DNA of 64,000 nt from Nocardia niigatensis NBRC 100131 (GTDB lineage: Bacteria; Actinomycetota; Actinomycetes; Mycobacteriales; Mycobacteriaceae): positions 1-64,000 of the forward strand of contig NZ_BAGC01000003.1 of the NCBI RefSeq assembly GCF_000308655.1, in the 5' to 3' direction. Positions 27,436-36,446 of the stretch are shown here, in pieces. A program made the translations under genes and the position numbers. Below the pieces are notes generated by a model. It did not search any database. It was not told the origin of the DNA and worked only from the letters and a program-made list of their open reading frames with translations. Positions within the stretch are counted from its first letter, which is position 1, and the number at the start of each line of letters is the position of its first letter.

Positions 27436-29268
27436 GTGACCACGAAAGATCAGAATTCGAAGCCGGTTACGGCGGAGGACGCCGACGACGCCGTCAAGGT
27501 TTCGGAGGCGAAAGACGCGGCAGCGCAGGACGAGTCCGCCGAGATCCGCGAAACCGGAACCGACGCCGAGGAGCAGGTGGCCGGATTCTTCCCGCCGGTG
27601 CCGGATTCGATCGACCAGACCGTGCTGCACGGGGGACCGGGCGAGGGGCCCAATCCCTTCGCTGCGCCGGGCGGCCCCTTCCCGGGACCTTATGGGCCGG
27701 AAGGCCACAACCCTTTCGCGGCTGACGGTCACAATCAGTTCGCGCCGGGCGGTCCCGGGCCGTACGGCCAGCCGGGCTTCCCGCCCGCCGGGGCGTTCCC
27801 GCCGCCGGACGCCGGGCAGTTCGCGCCGCCGCCGAATCCCGGTGCGCCGGGCGGTTTTCCGCCTCCGGGCGCGCCGCTGGGCGAGGTGCGCGATCAGACT
27901 CCCTATGGTGAGATCCGGCAGGAGATCGGCAGCGACGGCATGGTGCGCCGGGTGTTCTCCGAACCGCCGGGCGCGCGCGGTGACGGCGAAAGGCCCGGGG
28001 AGCCAGGGCATTTCGGTGGTCCGGGACATCCTGGACAGTTCGCGCCGTCCAATGATCAACCGGGCGGGCCGATCTACAGCTGGTCGCCGCCCCCGGCCGT
28101 GGCGCCGCACACGCAGCAGTCCCAGCCGCAGCCGCAGGTGGGTTTCCAGCCGGGCTGGAATCCGCAGCAGCAGGGTTTTCCGCAGCAGCAGAACGGTTTC
28201 GGGCAGCAGGGCTTCGGTCAGCAATTACCGCCCGGGCATTCGGTCAATGATCTGAACCTGTTGAAGCGCGCCAAACGGGCGCCGCGCAGCGGGTGGCGGC
28301 GGGCCGTGCACAAGGCGTCCGGCGGCGCCATCAATCCGGGCGAGTCGGCCGCGGACGTCGTGTACCGGCAGCTGGTGGACCGGGTCAACCAGCCGGTGCG
28401 CGGGGACTACCGGATCGCCATCCTGTCGCTCAAGGGCGGCGTCGGAAAGACCACCACCACAGTCGGTCTGGGCTCCACCTTCGCCTCGCTGCGCGGTGAC
28501 CGGGTGATCGCCATCGACGCCAACCCCGACCTCGGGACGCTGGCGCACCGCGTGCCCCGGCAGACCCGATCCACGGTGCGGAATCTGTTGGAGGACGGGC
28601 ACATCTCGCGCTACTCGGATGTGCGCGCCCACACCTCGCAGGCGCCGAGCCGGCTGGAAGTGCTCGCCAGCGAACAGGATCCGGCGGTGTCGGAGGCGTT
28701 CTCCGAGGCGGACTACCGCAAGGCCATCGGCATCCTGCAGCAGTTCTACAACATCATCCTCACCGACTGCGGCACCGGACTGATGCACTCGGCCATGTCC
28801 GGCGTGCTCGATATGGCCAGCTCGCTGGTGCTGGTGACCTCCCCGGCCATCGACGGCGCGCGCAGCGCCTCGGCGACCCTGGACTGGCTCGACCACCACG
28901 GCTACCACAAGCTGGTGGAGCGAACCGTGGTGGTGGTCAACGCTTCTCGCAAGGGTTCCTCGACGGTGGACCTGGATCAGCTGCGTAAGCTGTTCCTGGA
29001 CCGGACCCGGGCCGTGCAGGTCGTCCCGTTCGACGACCACCTGGCCGAGGGCGCGGAGATCGACCTCGAACTCGTCGGCAAGCCGACCCGGCGGGCGCTG
29101 CTGGAACTGGCCGCCATGGTGGCCGACGACTTCGGCTATCAGGCTGCGCAGCAAGGCTTCCCGCCCCAGGGTGGCATGCCGCCGGGCGGTCCGCAGGGTG
29201 GCTTCGCGCCGCCGCCGGGTGGCGGTTTCGCGCCGCCCCAGGGCGGTGGCTTCCCGCCCCAGGGCTGA
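27436..29268 (+). CDS. MinD/ParA-like ATPase with Pro/Gly/Gln-rich N-terminal region (EspI-like)
   Basis: 610 aa. Residues ~50-270 are disordered and rich in Pro, Gly and Gln (FPPAGAFPPPDAGQF). A SIMIBI ATPase domain follows with the deviant P-loop LKGGVGKTTTT (K333 and K338) and AIDANPDLGTLAHRVP, then LTDCGTGLMHSA. The C-terminus carries PPQGG-type repeats. This build matches EspI and the MinD-like proteins of mycobacterial and nocardial type VII secretion regions, which position or regulate secretion machinery. No other ESX gene is in the window, so it is an orphan here and its partner is unknown. GTG start with GGGGGA upstream. Confidence 0.8.
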   Translation: MTTKDQNSKPVTAEDADDAVKVSEAKDAAAQDESAEIRETGTDAEEQVAGFFPPVPDSIDQTVLHGGPGEGPNPFAAPGGPFPGPYGPEGHNPFAADGHNQFAPGGPGPYGQPGFPPAGAFPPPDAGQFAPPPNPGAPGGFPPPGAPLGEVRDQTPYGEIRQEIGSDGMVRRVFSEPPGARGDGERPGEPGHFGGPGHPGQFAPSNDQPGGPIYSWSPPPAVAPHTQQSQPQPQVGFQPGWNPQQQGFPQQQNGFGQQGFGQQLPPGHSVNDLNLLKRAKRAPRSGWRRAVHKASGGAINPGESAADVVYRQLVDRVNQPVRGDYRIAILSLKGGVGKTTTTVGLGSTFASLRGDRVIAIDANPDLGTLAHRVPRQTRSTVRNLLEDGHISRYSDVRAHTSQAPSRLEVLASEQDPAVSEAFSEADYRKAIGILQQFYNIILTDCGTGLMHSAMSGVLDMASSLVLVTSPAIDGARSASATLDWLDHHGYHKLVERTVVVVNASRKGSSTVDLDQLRKLFLDRTRAVQVVPFDDHLAEGAEIDLELVGKPTRRALLELAAMVADDFGYQAAQQGFPPQGGMPPGGPQGGFAPPPGGGFAPPQGGGFPPQG

Positions 29269-29286
29269 GCCCGCCGACAACGGAAG

Positions 29287-29314
29287 GCCCCGCGGTTCAA
29301 CGGAACCGCGGGGC
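29287..29314. terminator. Bidirectional terminator
   Basis: GCCCCGCGGTTC and its exact complement, 12 bp, with the loop AACG. It sits between two convergent genes and can serve both. Confidence 0.75.
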
Positions 29315-29330
29315 ATCGTCCATTTCCGGG

Positions 29331-30320
29331 TCAGCCGTGGACCAGCGGGGCCAGCGCGCGCCCGGCGAGCTCGACGGTGCCCGCCTCGTGGCCGTTGGTG
29401 ACCAGGTTGACGATGACGCCGTCGATGCCCTGGTCGAGCACGCGGGCCTGGATCTGCTCGGCGACCTGGTCCGGGGTGCCCACGAACTGACGGTCGGCCG
29501 GGGTGTTGCGCAGCGCCTCGTTGGGCAGCGCGCCCAGATCGGTGATGCCGATGCGGGCCAGCATCTCGGCCTGGGTCTTGCGGGCGCGGTCGCCGTCCTC
29601 GTCGACGATGACGAAGGCCAGGAAGCTGGTCTCGAGGGTCTTCGGGTCGCGGCCCGCCTCGTCCAGGCGCGCGTGCAGGGCCTCCAGCTTGCGCGGAATC
29701 TCCGAGGCGTTGCAGATGATGTTCAGGTGGTCCGCGAAGCGGGCGGCCAGCCCGAAGGTCTTCTTCTCACCGCCGCCGCCGAGCAGGATCGGCAGGTCAT
29801 CGCGCACCCGCGGCTCGTTCATGGCGTCGTTGGTGCGGTACCACTTGCCGTCGAAGGTGGAGTGCTGCCCGCGCAGCATCGGGGTGATGATCTCCAGCGC
29901 CTCCTCGAGCTTCTCGAACCGCTCGGTGAAGGTGCCGAACTCGTAGCCGTAGGCCTGGTGTTCGAGCTCGAACCAGCCCGCGCCGATACCCAGCACGGCC
30001 CGGCCGCGGCTCACCACGTCCAGGGTGGTGACGGTCTTGGCGGTGAGCGCCGGATTGCGGTAGGTGTTGCCGGTTACCAAGGCGGACAACTGGATTCGCT
30101 CGGTCGAGGCGGCCAGGCCGGACAGCGCGGTGTACGCCTCCAGCATGGGCTCGTCGGGCGCGCCGAGCAGCGGCAACTGGTAGAAGTGGTCCATCACGAA
30201 GGCCGCGTCGAAGCCGGCCGCCTCGGCCTCCCGTGCTTGCGCCACCACCGCCGGGAACAGGTCCCGCGGCGCGACCCCGTAGCTGAAGTTCGGCATCTGA
30301 TACCCGAGTCGAATGCTCAT
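29331..30320 (-). CDS. LLM-class F420-dependent oxidoreductase
   Basis: 329 aa, luciferase-like TIM barrel. Typical stretches are SYGVAPRDLFPAVVAQAREA, FVMDHFYQLP, VLGIGAGWFELEHQAYG and LLGGGGEKKTFGLAARFAD, all features of F420-dependent flavin/deazaflavin oxidoreductases abundant in Nocardia and mycobacteria. Substrate unknown. The ATG at 30320 (MSIRLGYQMPNF) is chosen over an upstream in-frame codon because the family begins there. A 10-bp-arm palindrome lies immediately upstream. Confidence 0.85.
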   Translation of the reverse strand: MSIRLGYQMPNFSYGVAPRDLFPAVVAQAREAEAAGFDAAFVMDHFYQLPLLGAPDEPMLEAYTALSGLAASTERIQLSALVTGNTYRNPALTAKTVTTLDVVSRGRAVLGIGAGWFELEHQAYGYEFGTFTERFEKLEEALEIITPMLRGQHSTFDGKWYRTNDAMNEPRVRDDLPILLGGGGEKKTFGLAARFADHLNIICNASEIPRKLEALHARLDEAGRDPKTLETSFLAFVIVDEDGDRARKTQAEMLARIGITDLGALPNEALRNTPADRQFVGTPDQVAEQIQARVLDQGIDGVIVNLVTNGHEAGTVELAGRALAPLVHG

Positions 30321-30333
30321 GCCGCACACGCTA

Positions 30334-30357
30334 TGACTTGGAGCGCACTCCAAGTCA
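30334..30357 (-). promoter_or_regulatory. TGACTTGGAG palindrome, MerR-like operator
   Basis: TGACTTGGAG-CGCA-CTCCAAGTCA is a perfect inverted repeat with 10-bp arms, ending 13 bp before the oxidoreductase start. TTGGAG...CTCCAA symmetry resembles operators of MerR-family regulators such as those of alcohol/aldehyde stress. Confidence 0.6.
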
Positions 30358-31263
30358 ACCGCTGATTTCCGCGCCCGTCGCGTGGCGTGCCGCGGCGCGG
30401 AAGGCGGCGATGACCATGGCGACCGCGGGGCGCTTGTCGGCGTGGGGGCGGGTGGCGAGATCGTAGACGCGGGCGGCGCGGACGCCGGCCAGCCGGAGCA
30501 TCGCCAGGTCGGGGTGGCGGACGGCGTAGCGGGGCATGAGGGCCACGCCGTAGCCGGTGGCGACCAGGGCCTCGATGACCCCGAACTCGTTGAGGCGCTG
30601 GGCTATTCGGGGTTGAACTCCGGTCACGGTGGCGATGGAGCGCAGGACGTCGTCGACGGGGAAGCCGGTGCGCACGCTGATCCAGGTCTCGTCGGACAGT
30701 TCCGCCGGGACCACCGCGCCCTGCCGGGCCAGCCGGTGGTCGGGGGCGACCACCACGTCGATCGGCTCCCGCATCAGCACGCGCGAGGACACCCGGGGCC
30801 CGCCCAGCGACGGCGCGCGCTCGTCCCGATGGGTCAGTACCAGGTCGTAATCTGCCAGCAAACGCGGTACCTCGCTCGGTGGCACATCCTCGTCGCGGGC
30901 CACCACGTCCACGCCGGAGTCCGCCAGCTCGGCCAGCACGTGCGGCAGCAGCAGTGCCGCCCCGGATGGAAACAGCGCCACCCGCACCCGTCCGCGCGGC
31001 GACCCGCGATACTCCGCCATCTCGCTGACCGCGCGTTCCATGGCCTCGAGCACCTCATCGGCCCGCACCACCAGCGCCCGTCCCGCATCGGTCAGCCGCA
31101 CCCGGCGCCCATCCGGTTCCAGCAGCGCCACCCCCGCCTCCCGCGCCAGCACCTTCAACTGCTGCGACACCGCCGACGGCGTCATCGAGAGCGCTTCGGC
31201 CGCTGCGGCAACCGTCCCGCGATCGGCCAGTTCCCGCAGCACGCGCAACCTCTCGAGCGACAT
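30355..31263 (-). CDS. LysR-family transcriptional regulator
   Basis: 302 aa from the ATG at 31263. Helix-turn-helix: LRVLRELADRGTVAAAAEALSMTPSAVSQQL split across residues 6-37. The C-terminal part is a periplasmic-binding-protein-like effector domain. It is divergent from the EamA exporter and probably controls it. The frame remains open upstream to an ATG at 31461, giving a 66-residue Pro/Arg-rich extension. The AT-rich promoter-like segment lies above 31462, so this longer form cannot be excluded. Confidence 0.82.
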   Translation of the reverse strand: MSLERLRVLRELADRGTVAAAAEALSMTPSAVSQQLKVLAREAGVALLEPDGRRVRLTDAGRALVVRADEVLEAMERAVSEMAEYRGSPRGRVRVALFPSGAALLLPHVLAELADSGVDVVARDEDVPPSEVPRLLADYDLVLTHRDERAPSLGGPRVSSRVLMREPIDVVVAPDHRLARQGAVVPAELSDETWISVRTGFPVDDVLRSIATVTGVQPRIAQRLNEFGVIEALVATGYGVALMPRYAVRHPDLAMLRLAGVRAARVYDLATRPHADKRPAVAMVIAAFRAAARHATGAEISG

Positions 31264-31464
31264 GAGCGGCCCATCGGACCGCCCGGTGCCGAACTCGCCG
31301 GGTTGTGTCGCGCCTGGCTCCGCGGGGCCGGGCTTCGCGGCTTTATCCGTGCCTCGACCCGCTCGAACCGGGGCCGTGTCGGGGCGGGGCGGTTTGACGC
31401 GCGTCGCCCGGGGGACGCGGCGCGGGGGTGGGACTGAGCGAGGTGGGTCGGGGCTCGGCATAGT

Positions 31465-31481
31465 TAAGTTCTACTACCTTA
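31465..31481. promoter_or_regulatory. Divergent promoter/LysR-type site
   Basis: TAAG-9 nt-CTTA lies in an AT-rich stretch (31462-31520) between the LysR gene and the EamA exporter. The dyad and its location fit a LysR-type binding site. Confidence 0.35.
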
Positions 31482-31536
31482 TCGGTGCAGAATTATTCGA
31501 TTGTTCTTATCTATTAGCGTCAGCAAGATCTTCGGC

Positions 31537-32508
31537 ATGACCAATCGTGATCGCGTGCTCGGGCTGGCCGTCGTGGTGCTGTGGGGGTTGAACTTCCTGG
31601 CCATCCACGTGGGGCTCGAGCACTTTCCGCCGTTCTTCTTCGCGGGGCTGCGGTTCGCTGTGATCGCGATTCCGGTGCTGGTGTTCGTGCCGCGGCCGCG
31701 GGTGCCGTGGAAGTGGTTGCTGTTGTACGGGATCGGGTTCGGGATTCTCCAATTCGCGTTCCTGTTCACGGCCATGCGGGCGGGGATGCCGACAGGTTTG
31801 TCGTCGCTGGTGTTGCAGTCGTCCGCGCCGTTCACCGTGCTGCTGGGCGCGGTGTTCCTGCGGGAGCGGCTGCGAGGCATCCAGCTGGCGGGGATCGCGG
31901 TGGCCATGGCGGGGATGGCCCTGATCGGGTGGGATCGCTCGCAGCACGCGGCGCTGCTGCCCCTGGTGCTGACGCTGCTGGGCGGATTGGGCTGGGCCTT
32001 CGGCAATATCGGGTCCCGCCTGGCGGCGGCCTCGTCCGCGGAGGTGAACCCGCTGCACCTGACCCTGTGGATGGCCGTGGTGCCGCCGATTCCCATGTTC
32101 GCGCTGTCCGCGCTCACCGAGGGGCCGGCCACCGGCTGGAACGATCTGATCGGTTCCTGCTCGGCGACCGGGTGGCCCGCCTTCGCGGCCCTGGCCTACA
32201 TCGTCGCGCTGGGGACCATCGCGGGATCGGGGCTGTGGACGTACCTGATGAGCCGCTATCCCGCGGGCACGGTGGCGCCCCTGTCGCTGGCCGTGCCGGT
32301 GGTGGGGATCGCCGCGTCCTGGGCTTTCCTGCGCGAGACCCCGTCCGTGCTGTGCCTGTGCGGGGCCGTGATCGTGATCGCCGGCGCCTTCACCGCCACC
32401 TCGGCGGGCCGCCGGGTCCCGGCCACCGCGCTCGACACGCCCGGACCCATCCGACCCGCCAGAACGACACGCCGGTCAGAACGGGATTCAACTCTTGTCG
32501 AGGCCTAG
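31537..32508 (+). CDS. EamA/DMT-family exporter
   Basis: 323 aa with ten predicted membrane helices in two EamA repeats (VLGLAVVVLWGLNFLAIHVG begins the first; LAYIVALGTIAGSGLWTYL lies in the second). FLRERL and FLRETP are the repeat-end signatures. Members export amino acids or their analogues, e.g. O-acetylserine/cysteine. The ATG at 31537 (MTNRDRVLG) is used; an ATG-like codon 12 residues earlier is possible. Divergent from a LysR regulator, the usual arrangement for such exporters. Confidence 0.82.
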   Translation: MTNRDRVLGLAVVVLWGLNFLAIHVGLEHFPPFFFAGLRFAVIAIPVLVFVPRPRVPWKWLLLYGIGFGILQFAFLFTAMRAGMPTGLSSLVLQSSAPFTVLLGAVFLRERLRGIQLAGIAVAMAGMALIGWDRSQHAALLPLVLTLLGGLGWAFGNIGSRLAAASSAEVNPLHLTLWMAVVPPIPMFALSALTEGPATGWNDLIGSCSATGWPAFAALAYIVALGTIAGSGLWTYLMSRYPAGTVAPLSLAVPVVGIAASWAFLRETPSVLCLCGAVIVIAGAFTATSAGRRVPATALDTPGPIRPARTTRRSERDSTLVEA

Positions 32509-32633
32509 CTGAGCAGTCCTATTTGTGGGAATTTGCCCTTTTTCGGGTCTTCGGGATGAAAATTTCCACCCCAACCGACCATCTGTCTGCGACAGCTCCA
32601 TAGGATGCGGACCAGGCGTGGGAGGTAACGGGT

Positions 32634-34400
32634 ATGGCAGGACAACGTTTGTCCGTCACGCGGCGATCAGTGCTGCGTGGAGCGGTCGCGGCCGGAGCGA
32701 TGGCAGGCGCGGTGACGGCGGGGGTCGCCCGGCCGGCCGCCGTCCGGGCCGAGACCGGACGTCGGGTAGCGGTGCTGGGCGGCGGGGTCGCGGGACTGAC
32801 CGCGGCACACGAACTGGCGGAGCGCGGCTTCGAGGTGACCGTCTACGAACGGCGGGCCCTGGGCGGCAAGGCGCGCAGCATCGCGGTCCCGGGCAGTGGC
32901 AAGGACGGGCGGCCGGAACTGTGGGGTGAGCACGGATTCCGGTTCTTCCCCGGCTTCTACCGCCACATTCCCGACACCATGCGGCGAATTCCGTTCGCGG
33001 GCAACGCCAATGGTGTGTGGGACAACCTGGTCGCCGCGCCCGAGGCGCGGTTCTCGCGCAAGGACGCGGACGACACCATCATTCCGATGGGCAAATTCGG
33101 CAAGACCTGGTCCAGCCCCGACGATTTCCGCGAGACCGTCGGCTCGGCCATTTCGACCTCGACCAATATGGGCACCAGCGATGCCCTCTATTTCGCGAGT
33201 CGCCTGCTGGTGTTCAACTCCAGCTGCGACGCCCGCCGATACGGACAGTGGGACAACGTGCCATGGCGCGATTTCGTGGGCGCGGGCAAGCGTTCCAAGG
33301 AATTCCGCATGCTGCTCTCGCGCACGCTCACCACGCTGCTGGTGGCCGCACGGGAGGACAAGGCCAGCACGCTGACCATCGGCACCATGGGAGAGCAGTT
33401 CCTGGGCAACCCGCTCGAGGTCGGCAATGACGGTGCGCTGGACCGATTATTGAACAGTTCCACCAACGAGGCATGGATCGATCCCTGGGCGAACCGGCTC
33501 CGGGATCTCGGCGTCACCTTCGTCAACGCCGAGGTCAAGGGTCTGGATCTGGAGGGCGCGCGCATTTCCGGTGCGCGCGTGGTGGATGCGTCGGGGGCGG
33601 CTCGGACGGTCACGGCCGACCATTTCGTGAGCGCGCTGCCCGTGGAAGTGGCGCGTACTCTGCTCACGCCCGAAATCCTGTCGCTGCGACCGGAATTGGC
33701 GGGCATGAGCCAGTTGACGGTGGACTGGATGACCGGTATCCAGTTTTTCCTGCGCCGCCCCACCGATATCGCGCGCGGCCACACCGCGTACGTCGATTCC
33801 CCGTGGTCGCTGACCTCCATTGCGCAGGGCCAGTTCTGGAATCGCACCCCGGTCACCGGCATGGGCGACGGCACCGTGCAGGACTGCCTGTCGGTCGACA
33901 TCTCCGACTGGAACACGCCGGGCATGCTCTACGGCAAGACGGCCAAGGACTGCACCCACGAAGAGATCGCGCGTGAGGTGTGGGCGCAGCTGAAGGCGCA
34001 CCTCAACGATCGCGCCGACCTGCTGCGCGACGAGGATCTGCACTCCTGGTTCCTCGACAGCGGCGTCGCCTGGGATGCCGGGCAGAAGCGCAACACCAAT
34101 GCCGATCCGCTGCTGATCAATACGGCGGGCTCGTGGGCGCTGCGCCCGGAATCGCATTCCGACTCGCTCCAGAACCTGTATCTGGCAGGCGATTACGTGC
34201 GCACCAATGTGGACCTGGCCACCATGGAGGGCGCGTCCGAGGCGGCCCGCACCGCGGTGAACAAGCTGCTTGACGTGGCGGGTTCGGATGCCCCGCGCTG
34301 CAAGCTGTTCACGCTGTACCGCACCGAGGTGCTGGAGCCCTTCCGGCAGCTCGACATTCAGCGCTACGCGGCCGGCCAGCCGAACATGTTCGACTCCTAG
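32634..34400 (+). CDS. Tat-exported FAD-dependent oxidoreductase (amine oxidase / phytoene-desaturase fold, HpnE-like)
   Basis: 588 aa. The N-terminus has a twin-arginine signal (TRRSVLRGAVAAGAMAG), followed by the Rossmann FAD motif VAVLGGGVAGLTAAHELAERG and VYERRALGGKARS. The C-terminal FAD motif is NLYLAGDYVRTNVDLATMEGA. These features place it with flavin amine oxidase/hydroxysqualene dehydroxylase-type proteins. No squalene or carotenoid genes are nearby, so the substrate is unknown. ATG start with GGAGG 8 nt upstream. It stands alone between an EamA exporter and a PPOX-type flavoprotein. Confidence 0.8.
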   Translation: MAGQRLSVTRRSVLRGAVAAGAMAGAVTAGVARPAAVRAETGRRVAVLGGGVAGLTAAHELAERGFEVTVYERRALGGKARSIAVPGSGKDGRPELWGEHGFRFFPGFYRHIPDTMRRIPFAGNANGVWDNLVAAPEARFSRKDADDTIIPMGKFGKTWSSPDDFRETVGSAISTSTNMGTSDALYFASRLLVFNSSCDARRYGQWDNVPWRDFVGAGKRSKEFRMLLSRTLTTLLVAAREDKASTLTIGTMGEQFLGNPLEVGNDGALDRLLNSSTNEAWIDPWANRLRDLGVTFVNAEVKGLDLEGARISGARVVDASGAARTVTADHFVSALPVEVARTLLTPEILSLRPELAGMSQLTVDWMTGIQFFLRRPTDIARGHTAYVDSPWSLTSIAQGQFWNRTPVTGMGDGTVQDCLSVDISDWNTPGMLYGKTAKDCTHEEIAREVWAQLKAHLNDRADLLRDEDLHSWFLDSGVAWDAGQKRNTNADPLLINTAGSWALRPESHSDSLQNLYLAGDYVRTNVDLATMEGASEAARTAVNKLLDVAGSDAPRCKLFTLYRTEVLEPFRQLDIQRYAAGQPNMFDS

Positions 34401-34426
34401 CGGCCGCCCCCACGCCCGGACGGATT

Positions 34427-34457
34427 CCTCGCACCGGTGAAAAAGGCTGGTGCGAGG
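34427..34457 (+). terminator. Terminator after the FAD oxidoreductase
   Basis: CCTCGCACC and GGTGCGAGG, 9-bp perfect stem with a 13-nt A-rich loop, followed by CTCTTTCCCC. Confidence 0.65.
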
Positions 34458-34483
34458 CTCTTTCCCCGCGTTGAATCGGAAGC

Positions 34484-35107
34484 ATGAGCGAGATCACCGA
34501 TCCTGTCGAACTGCGGGAACTGCTGGGGGAGGTCGCACCGCGGCCGCGGAACAAGGACCGGTACTCCCTGCATCACTGGGATCGGGAATGGATCGCGCGC
34601 TCACCGTACGTGGTGCTGGCCACCAGTGACGCCGACGGCAATTGCGACGCCTCGCCGAAGGGCGATCCGGCGGGCTTCGTGAAGGTGCTCGACGACACGA
34701 CTATCGCCATTCCCGAGCGGCCCGGCAATCGCCGCGCGGACGGCTATCTCAATATCCTGAGCAATCCGCATGTCGGCGTGCTGTTCCTGATTCCGGGCCG
34801 CGGCGACACCCTGCGCATCAACGGCCGCGCCCGGCTGGTGCGCGAGGCGCCGTATTTCGACGACATGATCGTGCAGGGCAACCGCCCGATCCTGGCCATC
34901 GAGGTCGCCATCGAGCAGATCCTGTTCCACTGCTCCAAATCGGCCATGCGCAGTGGGATATGGCAGCCGGAGCGGTGGGCGCAGGACACGCTGCCGAGCG
35001 TCGCGCGCCTGGTGAAGGACGTGCAGCCGACCACACCCGAGACCTTCGAGCAGCTCGAGGCCTACTACACGGGTGAGGGCTATCGAAAGATGCTCTACAG
35101 AGGCTGA
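34484..35107 (+). CDS. PPOX-class FMN flavoprotein (pyridoxamine 5'-phosphate oxidase fold)
   Basis: 207 aa. The split-barrel FMN domain shows YVVLATSDADGNCDASPKGD, IPERPGNRRADGYLNIL and HVGVLFLIPGRGDTLRINGRA, the hallmark of the DR2398/MSMEG_1061 subfamily of PPOX flavoproteins. Members are small FMN- or F420-binding redox proteins of uncertain substrate. The ATG is the first in frame. Confidence 0.85.
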   Translation: MSEITDPVELRELLGEVAPRPRNKDRYSLHHWDREWIARSPYVVLATSDADGNCDASPKGDPAGFVKVLDDTTIAIPERPGNRRADGYLNILSNPHVGVLFLIPGRGDTLRINGRARLVREAPYFDDMIVQGNRPILAIEVAIEQILFHCSKSAMRSGIWQPERWAQDTLPSVARLVKDVQPTTPETFEQLEAYYTGEGYRKMLYRG

Positions 35108-35180
35108 CTGCGGCGTGAATCACGCCGCGGGCCCCGATGCCGGGTGCACGCCCACCCCGCCATCCCCATAAACTCGCGTC

Positions 35181-36446
35181 GTGGCAGACATCTCGATGCG
35201 CGGACAGCTGGCGCTGCGGGCGGCGACGGCGGCGTCGTGGGCCTCGCGGCGGGCCGGGCGCGGCAACGGCTCGATGATCGGCGGGCTGATCGCGCTGAAG
35301 ATCGATCCCTCCCTCATGACGCAGCTGGGGCGCGGCAAACGCACGGTGCTGGTGACCGGCACCAACGGCAAGTCCACCACCACCCGCATGACCGCGGCGG
35401 CGTTGCAGACGCTGGGCGGCGCTGACCGGCGGGGACCGAGCCGGGTCGCCACCCAGGCCGACGGCGCGAACATGGACGCCGGGATCGTCGCCGCGCTCAC
35501 CGCGCACCGCGCCGCACCGCTGGCCGCCATCGAGGTGGACGAACTGCACCTGCCGCACGTGGCCGACGCGCTGAACCCGTCGGTCGTGGTGCTGCTGAAC
35601 CTCTCCCGGGATCAGCTGGACCGGGTCGGCGAGATCAATATGATCGAGCGCCGCCTGCGTGAGGGCATGGCGCGGCATCCCGCGGCCGTGCTCATCGCCA
35701 ACTGTGACGACGTGCTGGTCACCTCCATCGCCTACGACCACCCGAACGTGGTGTGGGTGTCGGCCGGCAGCGGCTGGTCCGTGGACGCCACCAGCTGCCC
35801 GCGCAGCGGCGAGCCCATCGTGTGGGAGGGCGAGCACTGGTACAGCACCGGCGCCGACTTCCAGCGGCCCGAACCGCAGTGGCGGGTCGACGAGCACGTG
35901 CTGCACGGCCCCGACGGCCTGGAAATCCCACTGGCCCTTGCCCTTCCGGGGCGCGCCAACCGCGGCAATGCCGCGCAGGCGGTGGCCGCCGCCGTCGCAC
36001 TCGGCGCCGATCCGGCCGAGGCCGCCGCCGCGACCGGCACCGTGCGCGAGATCGCGGGCCGCTACCGGAGTGTCGACGTGGACGGCCGCAGCACCCGCAT
36101 GCTGCTGGCCAAGAACCCGGCCGGCTGGCAGGAGGCGCTGTCCATGATCGACCCGGCCGCAACGGGTCTGGTGATCGCGGTCAACGGCCAGGTGCCCGAC
36201 GGCGAGGACCTGTCCTGGCTGTGGGACGTGCACTTCGAACACTTCGAAGGCACCCAGGTGGTGGCCGCCGGCGAGCGCGCCACCGATCTCGCGGTCCGGC
36301 TCACCTATGCCGGCGTCGAGCACATCACCGTCGCCGATCCGCTGGACGCCATCGCCGCCTGCCCGCCGGGGCGGGTCGAGGTGCTGGCCAACTACACCGC
36401 GTTCCGCGACCTGAACCGCGACCTGGAGACGGGGGCCCGCGCATGA
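35181..36446 (+). CDS. murT: Lipid II isoglutaminyl synthase, MurT subunit
   Basis: 421 aa, Mur-ligase fold: P-loop VTGTNGKSTTT (Lys64), central domain, and the C-terminal MurT-specific DUF1727 domain. With GatD it amidates the D-Glu of lipid II using glutamine-derived ammonia and ATP, at the inner face of the membrane. The zinc ribbon seen in other MurT proteins (two CxxC pairs) is degenerate: C206-P-R-S209 and S222-T-G-A225, leaving one cysteine of four. GTG start. The stop overlaps the gatD start by 4 nt (ATGA). Confidence 0.92.
   Translation: MADISMRGQLALRAATAASWASRRAGRGNGSMIGGLIALKIDPSLMTQLGRGKRTVLVTGTNGKSTTTRMTAAALQTLGGADRRGPSRVATQADGANMDAGIVAALTAHRAAPLAAIEVDELHLPHVADALNPSVVVLLNLSRDQLDRVGEINMIERRLREGMARHPAAVLIANCDDVLVTSIAYDHPNVVWVSAGSGWSVDATSCPRSGEPIVWEGEHWYSTGADFQRPEPQWRVDEHVLHGPDGLEIPLALALPGRANRGNAAQAVAAAVALGADPAEAAAATGTVREIAGRYRSVDVDGRSTRMLLAKNPAGWQEALSMIDPAATGLVIAVNGQVPDGEDLSWLWDVHFEHFEGTQVVAAGERATDLAVRLTYAGVEHITVADPLDAIAACPPGRVEVLANYTAFRDLNRDLETGARA

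Noticed and set aside
35753..36442. N-terminal extension of GatD
   Set aside because: It overlaps murT in another frame; the ATGA-coupled start at 36443 gives the family's usual length.
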